In this document: piece after piece, positions 12,137-24,275 of the stretch
How positions within the stretch are numbered: position 1 is the first letter of the stretch
How the letters are laid out: every line of letters begins with the position of its first letter
Source of the DNA: Solanum dulcamara
Taxonomy: Eukaryota > Streptophyta > Magnoliopsida > Solanales > Solanaceae
Assembly (NCBI RefSeq): GCF_947179165.1
Contig: NC_077240.1
Span: 53,158,001 to 53,222,000, forward strand
DNA: 64,000 nucleotides
Direction: 5' to 3'
The notes under the pieces: generated by a model
Seen by the model: only the letters and a program-made list of their open reading frames with translations
Told to the model about the DNA's origin: nothing
The model's database searches: none
Position numbers and translations under genes: made by a program

Positions 12137-13289
12137 AACCCCGTAGGTTGCGACTGGGGTTCGATCTGAACCCCCGTATACATGTCTATCAGCTGTGGTC
12201 AAGTCGAACTGTAAATAACATAATACCATGCAACAGAACCCTATTGGGTGATAACATTTTCATAAACCTGTAGCCTCTTTCATTTCTATCACATCATGAA
12301 TGGGTATGCAAGCCGATGAGGCTGCCATCACATAATGAGATATATAGTTCATCATATAGATCCAGCTGAACCAAACTGACAAACACAACCTATATATACA
12401 TGTCTGTAGTTCTCTTAAAATATTAAACATAGCATATGATGGGACAGGGCCCCCGCCGTACCCCTGAATAACAGAATAATGATATACATCAGTGGCCAGT
12501 GCCAAAAACTAGGCTCCGAGACAATAGAGCCTCTTCCAGCTGAGCTGAACAGAATCCTAAGCTGACGGACTCCCCAAACCTGTATTTGTATCTACCGGCA
12601 TGAAATGCAGCCCCCCAAGAGAAGGGGGTTAGTACGACATATGTACTGAGTATGTAAAACATAACATAACACAACTGGAAGTATCACTGAAATAAAGAAG
12701 CAGGGGATAAAATATCAAATCAGAAACCTGTACCTGTATTTTGTGAATCATAAAAACATACATGCTCAAATTATACCATATAGCCAGCCCTATCAGGGAT
12801 CCGATAAATCATGTCTATAGGATCATCATAGGCCCGGCGCCATCACCACCTTATTATAAAACATCATCATATATATACATACGTAACCCAACCTTCTAGT
12901 GAGAGGCGGTGGACAATGCAGTGGAATTGAGCATGAATCTGATAACCGGCCCGGGACTCAAAGAAGAAGTGTTATAGTATACACGAGTAGAGTAGTGAGT
13001 AACTATATGCAATTCAAATCATTATCAGAGACTCGATAGAATAAGAAAGTTAAGCTTTTGCCTGAGGACTCGAGTAGCAGTGTAGTCATCTCGAGTGTCC
13101 TCTAAATGCAATTATGGGCTATATCAATTGTAACCTCGGAGATCATAAACATGTACCAATGTAAGGCCAACTCATTTATGGAATCAGAAACACTTATCAT
13201 CATATAGTCTTTAAGACTTGGAGCTTGTACATTTGGTACCTCTTTAACATACAGAAGTTTCCAAGGAAATAGCTCAACTACTATAGGAG
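12137..13289 (-). repeat. LTR C, partial
   Basis: It begins inside the LTR start (CCAACCCCGTAGG, lacking the first bases) and shows the landmarks of the family: GGGACAGGGCCCCCGCCGTA, GTATGTAAAACATAACATA and GAGTAGAGTAGTGAGTAAC. It is interrupted at 13289 by LTR D. Its 3' remainder is not found in the window. Confidence 0.75.
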
Positions 13290-14020
13290 TGTCACGACCC
13301 AACCCCATAGGCCGCGACTGGGGTCCGACCTGGACCCCCGTATTCCTTCCTATCCGTTATAGTCATACTGAACTATGAACAAGGGGATACTACTCGCAAA
13401 AACCCCAATGAGTTAAAACTTTTTCATGTTCCTATAGCCTCTTCCATTCATATCATATCATGAAAGGGCACGCGCCGACGAGGCTGCCATAACATAAAAA
13501 CATTTACAATAGGACATATAGGCACAGTCGAAACAAACTTATAAACAACCCACATCCATATGTCTACAGACTTCTAGGAATAGTAACAACAACATATGGC
13601 AGGACAGGCCCCCCGCCGTACCCCTGAATGTACAAATATATACATTAAGTGACCAGTATCAAAAATTGGGCTCCAGAACAGTGAAGCACTCCGACATAGC
13701 TGAGAGGAACTCCTAAGCTGACGAATCTCTAGAATGAACATCTGTACCTACGGGCATGAAATGCAGTCCCCCGAGAAAAGGGAGGTCAGTACGATATATG
13801 TATTGAGTATGTAAAGCATAACACATCGTAACTAATGCCATAACTGAAATAGGGATGTAGGGGATAAGTATAACACCTTAATGAATTACTGTACCTGCAC
13901 CTTAGTACACATAAATCATACACATCATCATATGTTGTGCCCGGCCTTCTAGTGAACTCAGTGTCATAAGCATTTTCTCATATTCATATGTCATCGTATC
14001 ATCAAGTATTTTATTTCATC

Positions 14021-14120
14021 ATATCATCATATACGGTATCATATTATCGTATACGGTATCATATCATCGTATACGGTATCATATCATCATATACGGTATC
14101 ATATCATTATATATGGTATA
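14021..14120. repeat. Five tandem 20-bp units
   Basis: Consecutive 20-bp units (consensus ATATCATCGTATACGGTATC) start at 14021, 14041, 14061, 14081 and 14101; the last is the most degenerate. A local expansion of the pyrimidine/AT-rich part of LTR D. A related but looser ATGATATGATG array lies on the opposite strand at about 49500-49680. Confidence 0.9.
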
Positions 14121-16471
14121 ATCTTATCATGTATGTCATCGTATTACATCCGGTTCACTACGGGGCTCGGGGTCGCAAATGTATCACTCTAATCTCATAT
14201 GCATGCCTACATAAAGTCTCCGGCCCCTTTAGTGAGGGACTCGGTAAATGGAGTGGTGTACGTCTATAGCGTACCATCATAATATACATACCGTACCCGG
14301 CCCTCTAAGGAGGGACTCGGTGTTCCTTCCTTATTTCGCAATATATACTATCATATTACAACCGGCCCGGGACTCAGTGAATAATTGTATCGTCATAACA
14401 TATAACATATATCACACCTCACGTACGGAATCGTCTCCTCGTATGTGGAACTGTACAAATTCGGCCCGGGACGCAGTGAAAGAAATAGTAAAACTGTGCA
14501 CGATAACTATTCCCAGCCCATCGTGGGACGCGGTGAAGAATGGGTTACAGTATGCATGAGTAGAGTAGTAGGAAACCATATGCAACTAAGTCATTATCTG
14601 AGACTTAATGAAACAGTCAAGTAAACCGTCACCTGAAGACTAGGGGAGTAATTATCCGAGGTACCCCTTTAGATGTCATTAGGGCTTACATCAGTTGGGG
14701 CTTCAGGGATCACAGACATGCATCAAGATAATGCCACACAATTTATGTAATCAGAAATATAGTCTATGCAATCAGAAACATAATTTATCTCGTCAAAGAC
14801 TCAACTTATGCAATCAGACGCATTTATCATTTCAGAGCCTTTAAAAAGAAGAGTCGGTACCTCTACTTATTATTCATTATATAGCAGGCTCGAGAATAGT
14901 AATTTAATTACTTTTAGACTCTGAATGTTCAGAAGTGACTACAAGTCATGAGTTACACTCAGAGTTCATAACTGGAATTACCTCTAAACCCATATCATAT
15001 ATCATTTTACTTAAAATTAAGCCATCCCAAAGGAAAGAAGAAATAGGATTTACATGTACTATTTTTCATCACATAGAAGACTTAAAGGCAATGACTCAGT
15101 TATTGCAGGAGTTCTAATATCAAGAAGTAAACGAGAGTCTTGACTCATACTCAGGTCTTTACGAATGGATTGAATCCCAAATATCATATACATATCATTT
15201 ATAGCTTACATCTAAGACATGCCAAAAGAAAAGAAGAATATCTCTACATACTTATTCCAAAAATGCGCCAAAAGAAAGCTTCACATACCTCGTATGGACT
15301 TCTCTTAATCACGTCCACGTCGTTGTCCTCCAAACCTATTTAACATGGAAGAAAGGCAAGTATCAACAACCTTAAACTTTTCAGCATCTTCGGTTTCACC
15401 TTAGGTTACACCTTAGTATTAATGGAATCTATTTCCTTAGTTGTTTCCTCGACTAGTTCTTTAGTTTGCTAAGGCGTTAACGAAAATTGGGCAGCACCTC
15501 CCCTATAATGTGCCCTATCCGAATTTCTGATTAGGTCCCTAAGACCTATAGCCAACCAACAACAACAACATGCAGCATATGTTTAAGCAATTCCCACCAA
15601 TAATATACAACATAAACTCCAAACGACTTATTCAAAAATACGATATCACAATAGGGTGTCTAGCCCTTATTTTGTAATGCCTTTAATTATACGCAATGAG
15701 GGGTCATGTGGCTTCAAACAGCAGCACCATAACCCATATTAGAACATATTTAGTCCCTGCAACAACAGATCACACCCCTGCAGCAGCACCCCACATGTAC
15801 ATCACCCCATTTCGACAACAATTTAACTACGACGACTTTAATTTTGATTGTTTCTATCGTCGAGCATTTACACGACTTTTTAATACTTCCAGCAGTATAA
15901 AAGGTGTAAAACACACTACATAACAACCCAATAAACTTCAAATTAGAAGGTAAAACCTTATCGTTCCCGAAATTGGCCAAAACACGCCAAAACCCGCCTC
16001 GGAAAATCTCTTGATGTGCTGAAACGGAGTGGACTGTTTGCTGTCCGTTTGGTGCTTCTACAAACCTTAAATTTACATTATTAACACCCTCATAACATGG
16101 AAAAACCCTTAACAAAATATGGGAGAAGAGAATCAAGCCATAGCTTATCAAATGGCCTTCCAAACACGCTGAAAATTAACTTCGGAACCTCCTTGACGCG
16201 GCTGAAATGCTATGGCTGCTTGTTACTCGTTTTTGCTGCCCCAAATAGGTAAGATACGTTTTTAACCACCTCCACTTGATATAATAATACCTTATCTAAT
16301 TAATTTATGGAGAGAAATTGGGACGTACCTATTTTTCTCCTCCAAGCCGTCATGTTTTTCTCTCTTGTTCTAGGGTTTGTTCTTGAGTTTTTGCTGAAGT
16401 TTAATGGATCAGAACTGAAGTATAAGACACATATACATGTATATATGTTGTCCTAGGAGGTGACACGTGTC

Positions 16472-16476
16472 ATCCC
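16472..16476. repeat. Target-site duplication (left) of the E-F element
   Basis: ATCCC directly precedes LTR E and recurs at 27606-27610 directly after LTR F: a perfect 5-bp duplication inside LTR D. Confidence 0.88.
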
Positions 16477-19400
16477 TATCACGACCCAACCCCGTAGGCC
16501 GCGACTGGGGTCCGACCTGGACCCCCCGTACATATATCTATTAGCTGAGGTCACATTGAATCGTAAATAAGACAATATCATGTAACAGAGCCCCACTGGG
16601 CGATAACATTTTCATAAACTGTAGCCCTTTTCGTTTGTATCACAACATGACAGGGCACGCAAGCCAACAAGGCTGCCATAACATAATAACATATACAATA
16701 TATCATGTAGACCCAACTTAATCAAACTGACATACACAACCCACATATACATGTCTGCAGACCTCTAAACATATAAATGACAACATATGGTGGGACAGGG
16801 CCCCCGCCGTACCCCTGAATGGACAAAACAATTTTTATATATCAGTGGACAGTATCAAAAACTAGGCCCTGATATAATGGAGCCTCTTCCAACTGATCTG
16901 CATGGAATTCTAAGCTGACGGACTCCCAAAATCTGTATCTGTACCTGCGGGCATGAACGCAGCCCCTCGAGAATGGGGGTCAGTACGATATGTGTACTGA
17001 GTATGTAAAACATAATATAATACAACTGGAAACATATCTGAGATAGAGAATCAGGGGATAAAATATCAATTGAGAAACCTGTACCTGTACTTTATGAATT
17101 ACAAAAACATGCATGTTCGAGTCATATCATATAGCTGGCCCTTTTGGGGGTCCGGTGAATCATCTCTGTAAAATCATTTCTGTAAAACCATCATGGCCCC
17201 AGTGCCATCACCACCTTATTACAACACATCATCATATATTTATACACGTATCCTGGCCCTCTATTGAGGGACTCAGTGAATAATGCAATGAACTGTGCAC
17301 GAGAACATACCCTGTCCCGGGACTCAAGGAAAGAAGTATTACGGTATACACGAGTAGAGTAGTGAGTAACTATATGCAATTTAAATCGTTATTAGAGACT
17401 CGACAGAATAAGAAAGTTAAGCTTTTATTTGAGAACCCGAGTAACGGTGTAGTCATCTCGAGTGTCCTCTAAATGCCATTATGGGCTGTCTCAATTATAA
17501 TCTCGGGGCTCCTAGACATGTACTAAAGTAAAGCCAAATCGCTTATGGAACCAGAAACATTTGTTAACATATAGTCTGTAAGACTTGGAGCCTGTACATT
17601 TGTTACCTTTTTAACATATAAAAGTTTCCAGGGAAATAGTTCGACTACTGTAGGAGTTCTATATTCAGAAGTAAATAAGAGATGTTTGAGGATGGAGTTA
17701 CCCCAGAGCTCAGATCATATTCAACTTACAACTAAGACAAAGACATGCCCAAAAGAAGAAAGAGAATAAGCTTTATGTAGTCTGTACTTTGTTTTAGATG
17801 ACCTTCATACACATATTTCATACCCGGCCCATTATAGGGCTCGGTGAGCCACTATGGCATTCAAATCTCACTTTCGTACCAAATACATAACAAGAGAAGG
17901 GAAAGATAGTTTTCCATACACTATTCTTTAGCACGTAGAAGTCTTAACAGGTAATACTCAATCCTTGTAGGGGTGTTAACACTTAACTGTAGTTAAGGAT
18001 TATGGGGCATACCTGGAGTTCTGGGAATGGAATTATTCCCACATTCCACATACAATTCACTTAAGGATAAAACTTGCCAAAAGGAAAGAAAGATAATTGT
18101 ACGTGCTTATACCAAAACATGCCACAAGAAAGCTTTACATACCTTTTGGGAGTTACCCTTTATCCTGCTCGTCTCGTCGTCTTCCGAACCTATTCAATAT
18201 GAAAGTAATACAAATATCAACTACTCTTAAATTTCCAGCATCTTGGATTACGCCTTAATGTTAATGGAATCTATTTCCTTAGTCGTTTCCTCGACTAGTC
18301 CTTTAGTTTGTTAAGGCGTTAACGAAAATTGGGCAGCACCTCCCCTATAATGTGCCCCATCCAAATTTCCAATTAGGTCCATAAGACCTACAGCCAACCA
18401 ACAACAACAACCTGCAGCAAATCATATCAACAATATACAGCATAAACTCCAAACGACTTATTCGAAAATACGATATCAAAATAGGGCGTCTAGCCTTTAT
18501 TTTTGTGACGCCTTTAATTATACATAACGAGGGGTCATGGGGTATCAACCAGAAGCACCCTAACCCACATTAGATCATATTTAGGCCCTGCAACAACCAG
18601 CCAATACCCCTGCAGCAGTACTTCACAAAGCAATACTTTATTTCGACGACAATTCAACCATAGCGACTACGTTTTAGCTTATTTTGAATGCCAAAATTTT
18701 CAAGCCTTTTCCCCAACTTCCAGCAGACCCTAAGGTGTGTAATAAACCCTAATTTAACCTCATAAACTTCAAATCAAAGGGGAAGAACTTACCTTTCCCG
18801 AAATTGGCTAGAACTTGTCAAATCGCAACTCGGAACTTCTTCAAATGCCCTGAAATTGAGCGGGCTGTTTGTGCGACTTGCTCGCTGCCCGAAGCAGTAA
18901 ATTTATGTTATTATAACCCTAAATTCATCGTAGTATACCTTAGATAATTTATTTATGGAGAGAAACTCTTATGATGCATATATACATCTCCACGTGCTTG
19001 AGGAACACCGTAGCTAATTAATTCACGGAAGAAAATCAAGGAACTTACCTTAAACTTTCTCCAATCATGGCTGCCTCTTCTCACGTTTTGTTCTCTATGT
19101 TTTGGACTGATTTTTTTGGCTAAGTATGCTGTACTTAGCCATTACATATATATCCAGCCTTTTTAAAAGGTGCCACGTGGCAGCCCCTTGGGGTGACACG
19201 TGGCAGCCCCCTAGGACGCCACCTAGTTCATGCGGCCTATCACACGTCGCCACGTGGCAGCGGGGTCCACCCCCCAAGAAGGCAGGTGAGTCAGCTGCTT
19301 GCTTGAGGTGCTTGCTTGTCACCTGCTTGCTTGACTTTCGTAAGTTCGGAACTAGTTTTTGTTCCCTCTCGTAGGTTCGTAATTTCGTCTTATTTTAAAA

Positions 19401-19685
19401 TCCTATGTAACCCGTGCTACGTAAGTTTGATATATGCTTAAGTAGCTCAAGTGCATATGACTTTTAATTTAGTAGCTTGCATAGGTAAATCGAGTCCTAC
19501 GACTCATTACTTGGCCTCCAATTCCTTCCGGACTCTTATGATTTCATCTCCAACCTTCTCTAGTATGGGGTATCACATTCCCCCTTCCTTAGAGCCGTTT
19601 GATAGTGTCGTAACTTAAGTGGCTCACATGCTAGCTTCTAAGTAACTTAAGGGACATTCCGAGTTCGAAGATGTGGGGTGTAACA
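16477..19685 (-). repeat. LTR E, 3' LTR of the E-F element (3209 bp)
   Basis: Runs from TATCACGACCCAACCCC to GATGTGGGGTGTAACA. It lacks a block of roughly 120 bp present in LTR F near 26765-26890. CACGTG-containing palindromes (GCCACGTGGC) lie at 19170-19262, just upstream, on the minus strand, of a TATATATA tract near 19145. Confidence 0.9.
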
Positions 19686-19699
19686 TCCTTCCCCCCTTT
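19686..19699 (-). other. Polypurine tract of the E-F element
   Basis: Identical to the tract of element 1 (TCCTTCCCCCCTTT on the plus strand) and directly adjoining LTR E. Confidence 0.85.
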
Positions 19700-22600
19700 A
19701 GAACATTCATCCCCGAATGTTAAATGCAACCTTCTGTAAGACTTTATATAAATTATAGAGGGGTTCCTTTCCTTTATGCTATCACCTGCATTTCCATCTA
19801 TATTATTAACATACGAGTTCTCAAGAGTTAGAGTTACCTGTAGACATCGGTTACAGGTGCAAATACTTGTATTCTATGTTCTCTTCAGTTCCCTGATCAT
19901 CCTCTTTCTGATTTTGGTTTTTCCTCCGTAACTTGACGGAAGATACCTCTTTAGTCTACTATCTTCCAGTTTGCTGATCCAGGATGGTGGTAGGATTTTC
20001 CTCATAGGATTCCATCTATTGGACCTCATTTATGGCATATACCCTGGGTGACTCTTCAGTATTTGATGGACTGGGCATATAGTTTCCAAATGAGGTGGTA
20101 AGCTTAAATTACCAGCCACATTGCCCACCTTATGAGTAACTTGATACCGTCTAACATATTTTGGGTTAAGTCCCTTTTCTAGATGACCCTATGATGAACA
20201 TCCAATCATCAACTTGAACTCTGTATGTCGACGTCGATTATCTGTATGTCATTCCTGCCGACTCTGGGCTTTTAGTCAATAGCTTGCTTAATCATGTCGA
20301 GGCCATTGGAATACTAGAATAGTAATTATTATTGTAGGCAACTTGATAAGTGATGGATAATCATTCCGGCTACATTCAAAGTTAATCTCCCGGCTCGTGA
20401 CATATCTTCTAGCATCTAATAATGCGCTCAGTCTGTTTAGTAGCTCGAGGGAAAAATGCGTTACTAAGACCTGTTTGTGCTCCTGACCTCTTCTTGGACT
20501 GATCTCAAGGCATTAATTATAATTGAAGTCCCTTTATCTGGATATTAGAGGAGGAAACCTCACGGAACCTTACCATTCTCCATGTTCTATAACTCCCCCT
20601 AATTTCAGCAGCATAGGTGCTCTTGATTGGAAGCAAATGGGCTGATTCCTTAGCCTAATCACAACAACTCATATAGCACCCTACTCTTACCAAGTATAAA
20701 ATGGGTGTGTAATGACGTGGATAATTTGGGAACCGTTAGCCTCGTATAGTCTTTCTCGACTCTTTTCAGAACTTTAACTGGCATTCGATCTTTTGGGTCC
20801 TTCTTCCCCTCTTTTTCCAATGCTTAGGGTTGGCTACTGAATAATGTTGCAGTCCCCCCATATAACGGCGCTCGTAGTCATTCTGTGCTTTGTCTAACAT
20901 GATCTGGTGTAATTCCAAAAGGAGTTTTGGCATAGAAGCTCGCTATCTTGTAGTAACCAGCTAGCTCAGGCAACTACTTAAACCTTTTCACAATTTCCCT
21001 TACCCCCGCTTATAATCCTCTAGACACATTATCTTGTGTCATTCTTTTACCTTTACAAGAATACAAGAGGGTACAAGAAGCATCCTAGCGTTACCTCGCT
21101 AGTCCTCATATCTTGCCCTGCCTTTCCTCCCTTCCGACACTTAAGGTCGGGGTAGATCTTTGGTCCAATTGTGGCCATGTCTTACTTCACCCGTAGTACT
21201 AATTCCATCTCGGTAGTTTGGCTTAACTTATCTTTGCACCTCTCGGTAGTTAGTTGCAACTGGGCTCCTTCGTTTGGGATAATTGCTATGGGGACTCCGT
21301 AAGGTCCTACCATTTTACTTTACTCTATAATTTTACACCTTCTTGGCGGATTAGGTAACCTTTGATCAAAGGAGTAGGGACTAATATCATTATTCCACAA
21401 GTAACATTCCCTCCAGAGTCATCTGGTGCTAGAGTGCAAAATGAGTTTTGTAGTCCTGGTCATATTGTGGGATTTCTGACCTTGGGCACTGCTTCCTGTC
21501 ATTTGTAAATTACATCAGCTGGTACCCTTACCTTTTTGGGTTTTTCTTTTTCGCCCTTAGAGTTGGCTACCAAGTGGTGTCAAAATTTCCTCTCCCCCTG
21601 GCCTATATAGCCATTCTGCAGTTTTCCTCTCATTAACTAGTTCTATGTTGAAGAGCTATGGCACTCAAGTGTGTCGTCAGTTAGCAAATAGCTAATCCTT
21701 CTTGTTTTTCTTAAGACCTTGTTACAGTTTCCTTAACGTATCTTATAATACCCTGGTACATAATCTCATAGCGTTTCTCCGTTGCTAGTTCAGATTCTTC
21801 CATCTCGTGTGATCATACCAGCACTTACGCATTAAGTTCCATCAGAATTTCGAAGTTAAGCATGTTGGGGCGAGAGTAATATTGGGATGGGTGACCTCCA
21901 TGGGAAGTCTTCATGTCGCGTTTCATTATAACCTTCTCCACGAGGTGCGGGCACTCAACTTAGCTCCAGATTTACCTCAGCATTGTCTCACGAGTCTTTA
22001 TGTTTTGCCCCATCTTTTCGTCTGTTATCTTGCATCTAGTATCGGCGTAGACCTTTAGCTCCACGATCCTTTATTCACTTTATGTTCTCCTTATTTTCTA
22101 CCACAGGAGGCTTTCTATTCCTTTTTCTTTGGTTATTTATCTATCGCAATATCATTTGCGACTAAATCTATAACCAACATTTTGGCTTTTGGTCTAGCAT
22201 ACTGTCGTTATCCTTTGTAGTGTCTGTTGAATTATTCGATATCCTTTCATTGGTATATTCTTCTGTTTTTATATGCAGCCGCCTTCTAGTGTTATATTAT
22301 TTAGGGTCTCGTCACAAACTTCTTAGCGCTACCTTATGTAGCATTCCGGCTTCCATCCAATTATTGGTAACTTCCGGACCTTTCCAACTTGGTTTAGCAA
22401 GATATCTTATCGAAGTTTAGACGTCTATCTCACATTTATTGCTATATCAATTACCTCTTCCTACCTTTGCCATTTTCTCATTAACTTCCCCCCTTTAGGG
22501 GGTACCCACACTTTCCTCTGTTTGTACTTTGTTCTACGTCTCTATGTCCAGTCTAAATTTTTGTCCAATTCTTTTCACCAATCTATTTGGTAACGCATCA

Positions 22601-24259
22601 TGTCTTCGTTTATCTGCATGTTTATAATCTGACTATCCGCGTATGGAGCCTTGATTAAATTACGAAGCGATGAGAACCTTTCCATATTTAACGTGATGTC
22701 TTATCTACTAATCAGTATTTGAACAATGTGACCCAGGGAACAACTCGTCCAAGGCCACCTTCTACTTTTTCTTTTTCCAAGAATTACTTAGCACCTGTAG
22801 TTGTTCCAATCCCAATGAGGTAGTGCTAGTATTTCGACGATAACTATTCCAGGTTTTCTCGAAGTAGTGGTTTTGTCCCAACCTATATCCTTTGCTTCTT
22901 GGGGCGAATAGAAGTTACGTCATTTGTTCCTTAAGTTTTCCATCCTCGTCCCTTAAGGATTCCACTATTTTTTTGGGGCGACATTGTGTACACGCGTCTT
23001 TTCTTTGTATTTTAAGCCCCATGCTCTTACTGCGTTCTCAATGCAGGCCTTTAACTTAGGCAACGCGTACTGAGTGCGTCTTACTAGTGGTTCCAATTTA
23101 TCCCTGCATACTCGTATCACACTATTCAGTTCATACTTACATATCCCCCTTTTAACTCGTATATATACTTGGTTCCTGACATCTCTTTGAGGTGCTTCTA
23201 TTAGAAGATCTTTCCCCAACTAGTCGGTGGCAAATTATAAACTATTATCGTACATCATTTTCCAACCATTGTTGGAAGAAATCAGAACCTCTTAAACATC
23301 ACAGTACTTTTTTTTTTTTTAGTACTTGACCTACCTGGTCTCTTTCTGAGTTTATCCTCGAGTTATGAACAACTCATCTAATTTACAATTAGGAGTTGAG
23401 GGCTTGGTATTTTTTTCAAAAAGAGTGAAACTCATTTGCTGGACATCTTATCCTTCACCCTGAGCCCTCTGTGTATATTCCTACAATACAAATACGGCTG
23501 GAGATACCGTAGTCTGAACTTTACTACTTAATTAAGCCTTTGTTCCTCCGAAATACAATTCCTCAAGTAGAAAGAGTGCCCCTTGTCGGTGACCTGAAGG
23601 ATACCTCTTACAGCTTTAGTTAAATACAGTAGGGGTACTTGGTATTAATTCCTTAGACATCTCAAAAATCTATGTTTCATTCCCTGTTCTTTGTTCTGGG
23701 AAAATTTTGGCAGAGTTTCCTCTATATTTCTTACTTATCCCAAAACCTGCACGCAGAAAATACCAATAATGCCTCACAGGGCCAACATATATATATACAT
23801 ATCACATCACAGCCGCACAGGGCTTTCAATATCGTCTCATATCGCAGCCACACAGGGCTTTCAACATCAATAATAATATAAAAATACTGGACTTACCTCA
23901 TATGTCCCACTTCAAACTGCATCTGTTGCACTTTCTGTCTGCTTTTCTTTCAGGTTTCAACTTTATATTTTAATACCTTACCCGACGAATATCTTCCGTG
24001 GCTTTACTTTACTTACCTGCATGCTTTGTAACTTTCCATGTCATCAATTACTTTCTTCTGTTGGTGTCGTCCTTCTGTTAAGATCCAAGGTTAGTATAAG
24101 GAATTTTTCCTATGACTCGGATCTAAAGTACGATCTCAGATGTAGAAGAAAGGTAACATCCTAAATGTCCTATAGCTTCCTGTTTATAGATGTGGCGCGC
24201 AACACACCGATAAACAAGATTCTACTAGACACGGTCTACAGACAATCCGAGGACGAACT
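19700..24259 (-). mobile_element. Decayed internal region of the E-F element
   Basis: No coding sequence is supported; the few short open frames here do not match gag or pol. The left part (to about 20700) still aligns with the integrase end of element 1 (for example CGACGTCGATTAT and CGACTCTGGGCT) but is broken by many indels. The right end (about 24150-24259) matches the 5' leader of element 1. A 5S rRNA-like stretch lies at 21805-21924, and 22840-23905 is repeated at 11099-12136. Confidence 0.75.
21805..21924 (+). pseudogene. 5S rRNA-derived sequence
   Basis: A 120-nt stretch follows plant 5S rRNA almost end to end: GATCATACCAGCAC near the start, CATCAGAA, then the internal promoter region (GAAGTTAAGCATGTTGGGGC; GAGAGTAATATTGGGATGG; GTGACCTCC, GGGAAGTC). 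Length equals a normal 5S gene (about 120 nt). Many differences are C-to-T or G-to-A, and both ends are altered, so it is probably not a functional rRNA gene. It lies inside a retrotransposon with no 5S spacer array around it. The A-box and C-box regions are the best kept parts. It could be a captured 5S gene or a solo piece of a 5S-bearing TRIM such as Cassandra. Confidence 0.85.
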
Positions 24260-24271
24260 ACACTGATACCA
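24260..24271 (-). other. Primer-binding site of the E-F element (degenerate)
   Basis: On the minus strand TGGTATCAGTGT, two bases off the canonical initiator-Met site TGGTATCAGAGC, 4 bases from the end of LTR F. The inverted copy is at 45577-45588. Confidence 0.8.
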
Positions 24272-24275
24272 CTTC

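Larger units (their letters stand above)
13290..16476 (-). repeat. LTR D, first part
   Basis: It starts TGTCACGACCCAACCCC inside LTR C and runs to a G-box motif GTGACACGTGTC at 16460-16471. There the E-F element is inserted; the LTR resumes at 27611. It shares GTATGTAAAGCATAACACAT and the segment GGGCAGCACCTCCCCTATAA with the other LTRs. A 20-bp tandem repeat lies within it. Confidence 0.78.

Noticed and set aside
14021..14120. Direct repeats that might suggest a CRISPR array
   Set aside because: Units are contiguous with no spacers and this is plant nuclear DNA.
21805..21924. Functional 5S rRNA gene
   Set aside because: Both ends and many inner positions are changed, and there is no tandem 5S array; kept only as a 5S-derived sequence.
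22965..23219. 84-codon open frame on the minus strand within the E-F element
   Set aside because: No recognisable domain; it lies in a decayed interior rich in indels and is not kept in the homologous segment at 11099-12136.
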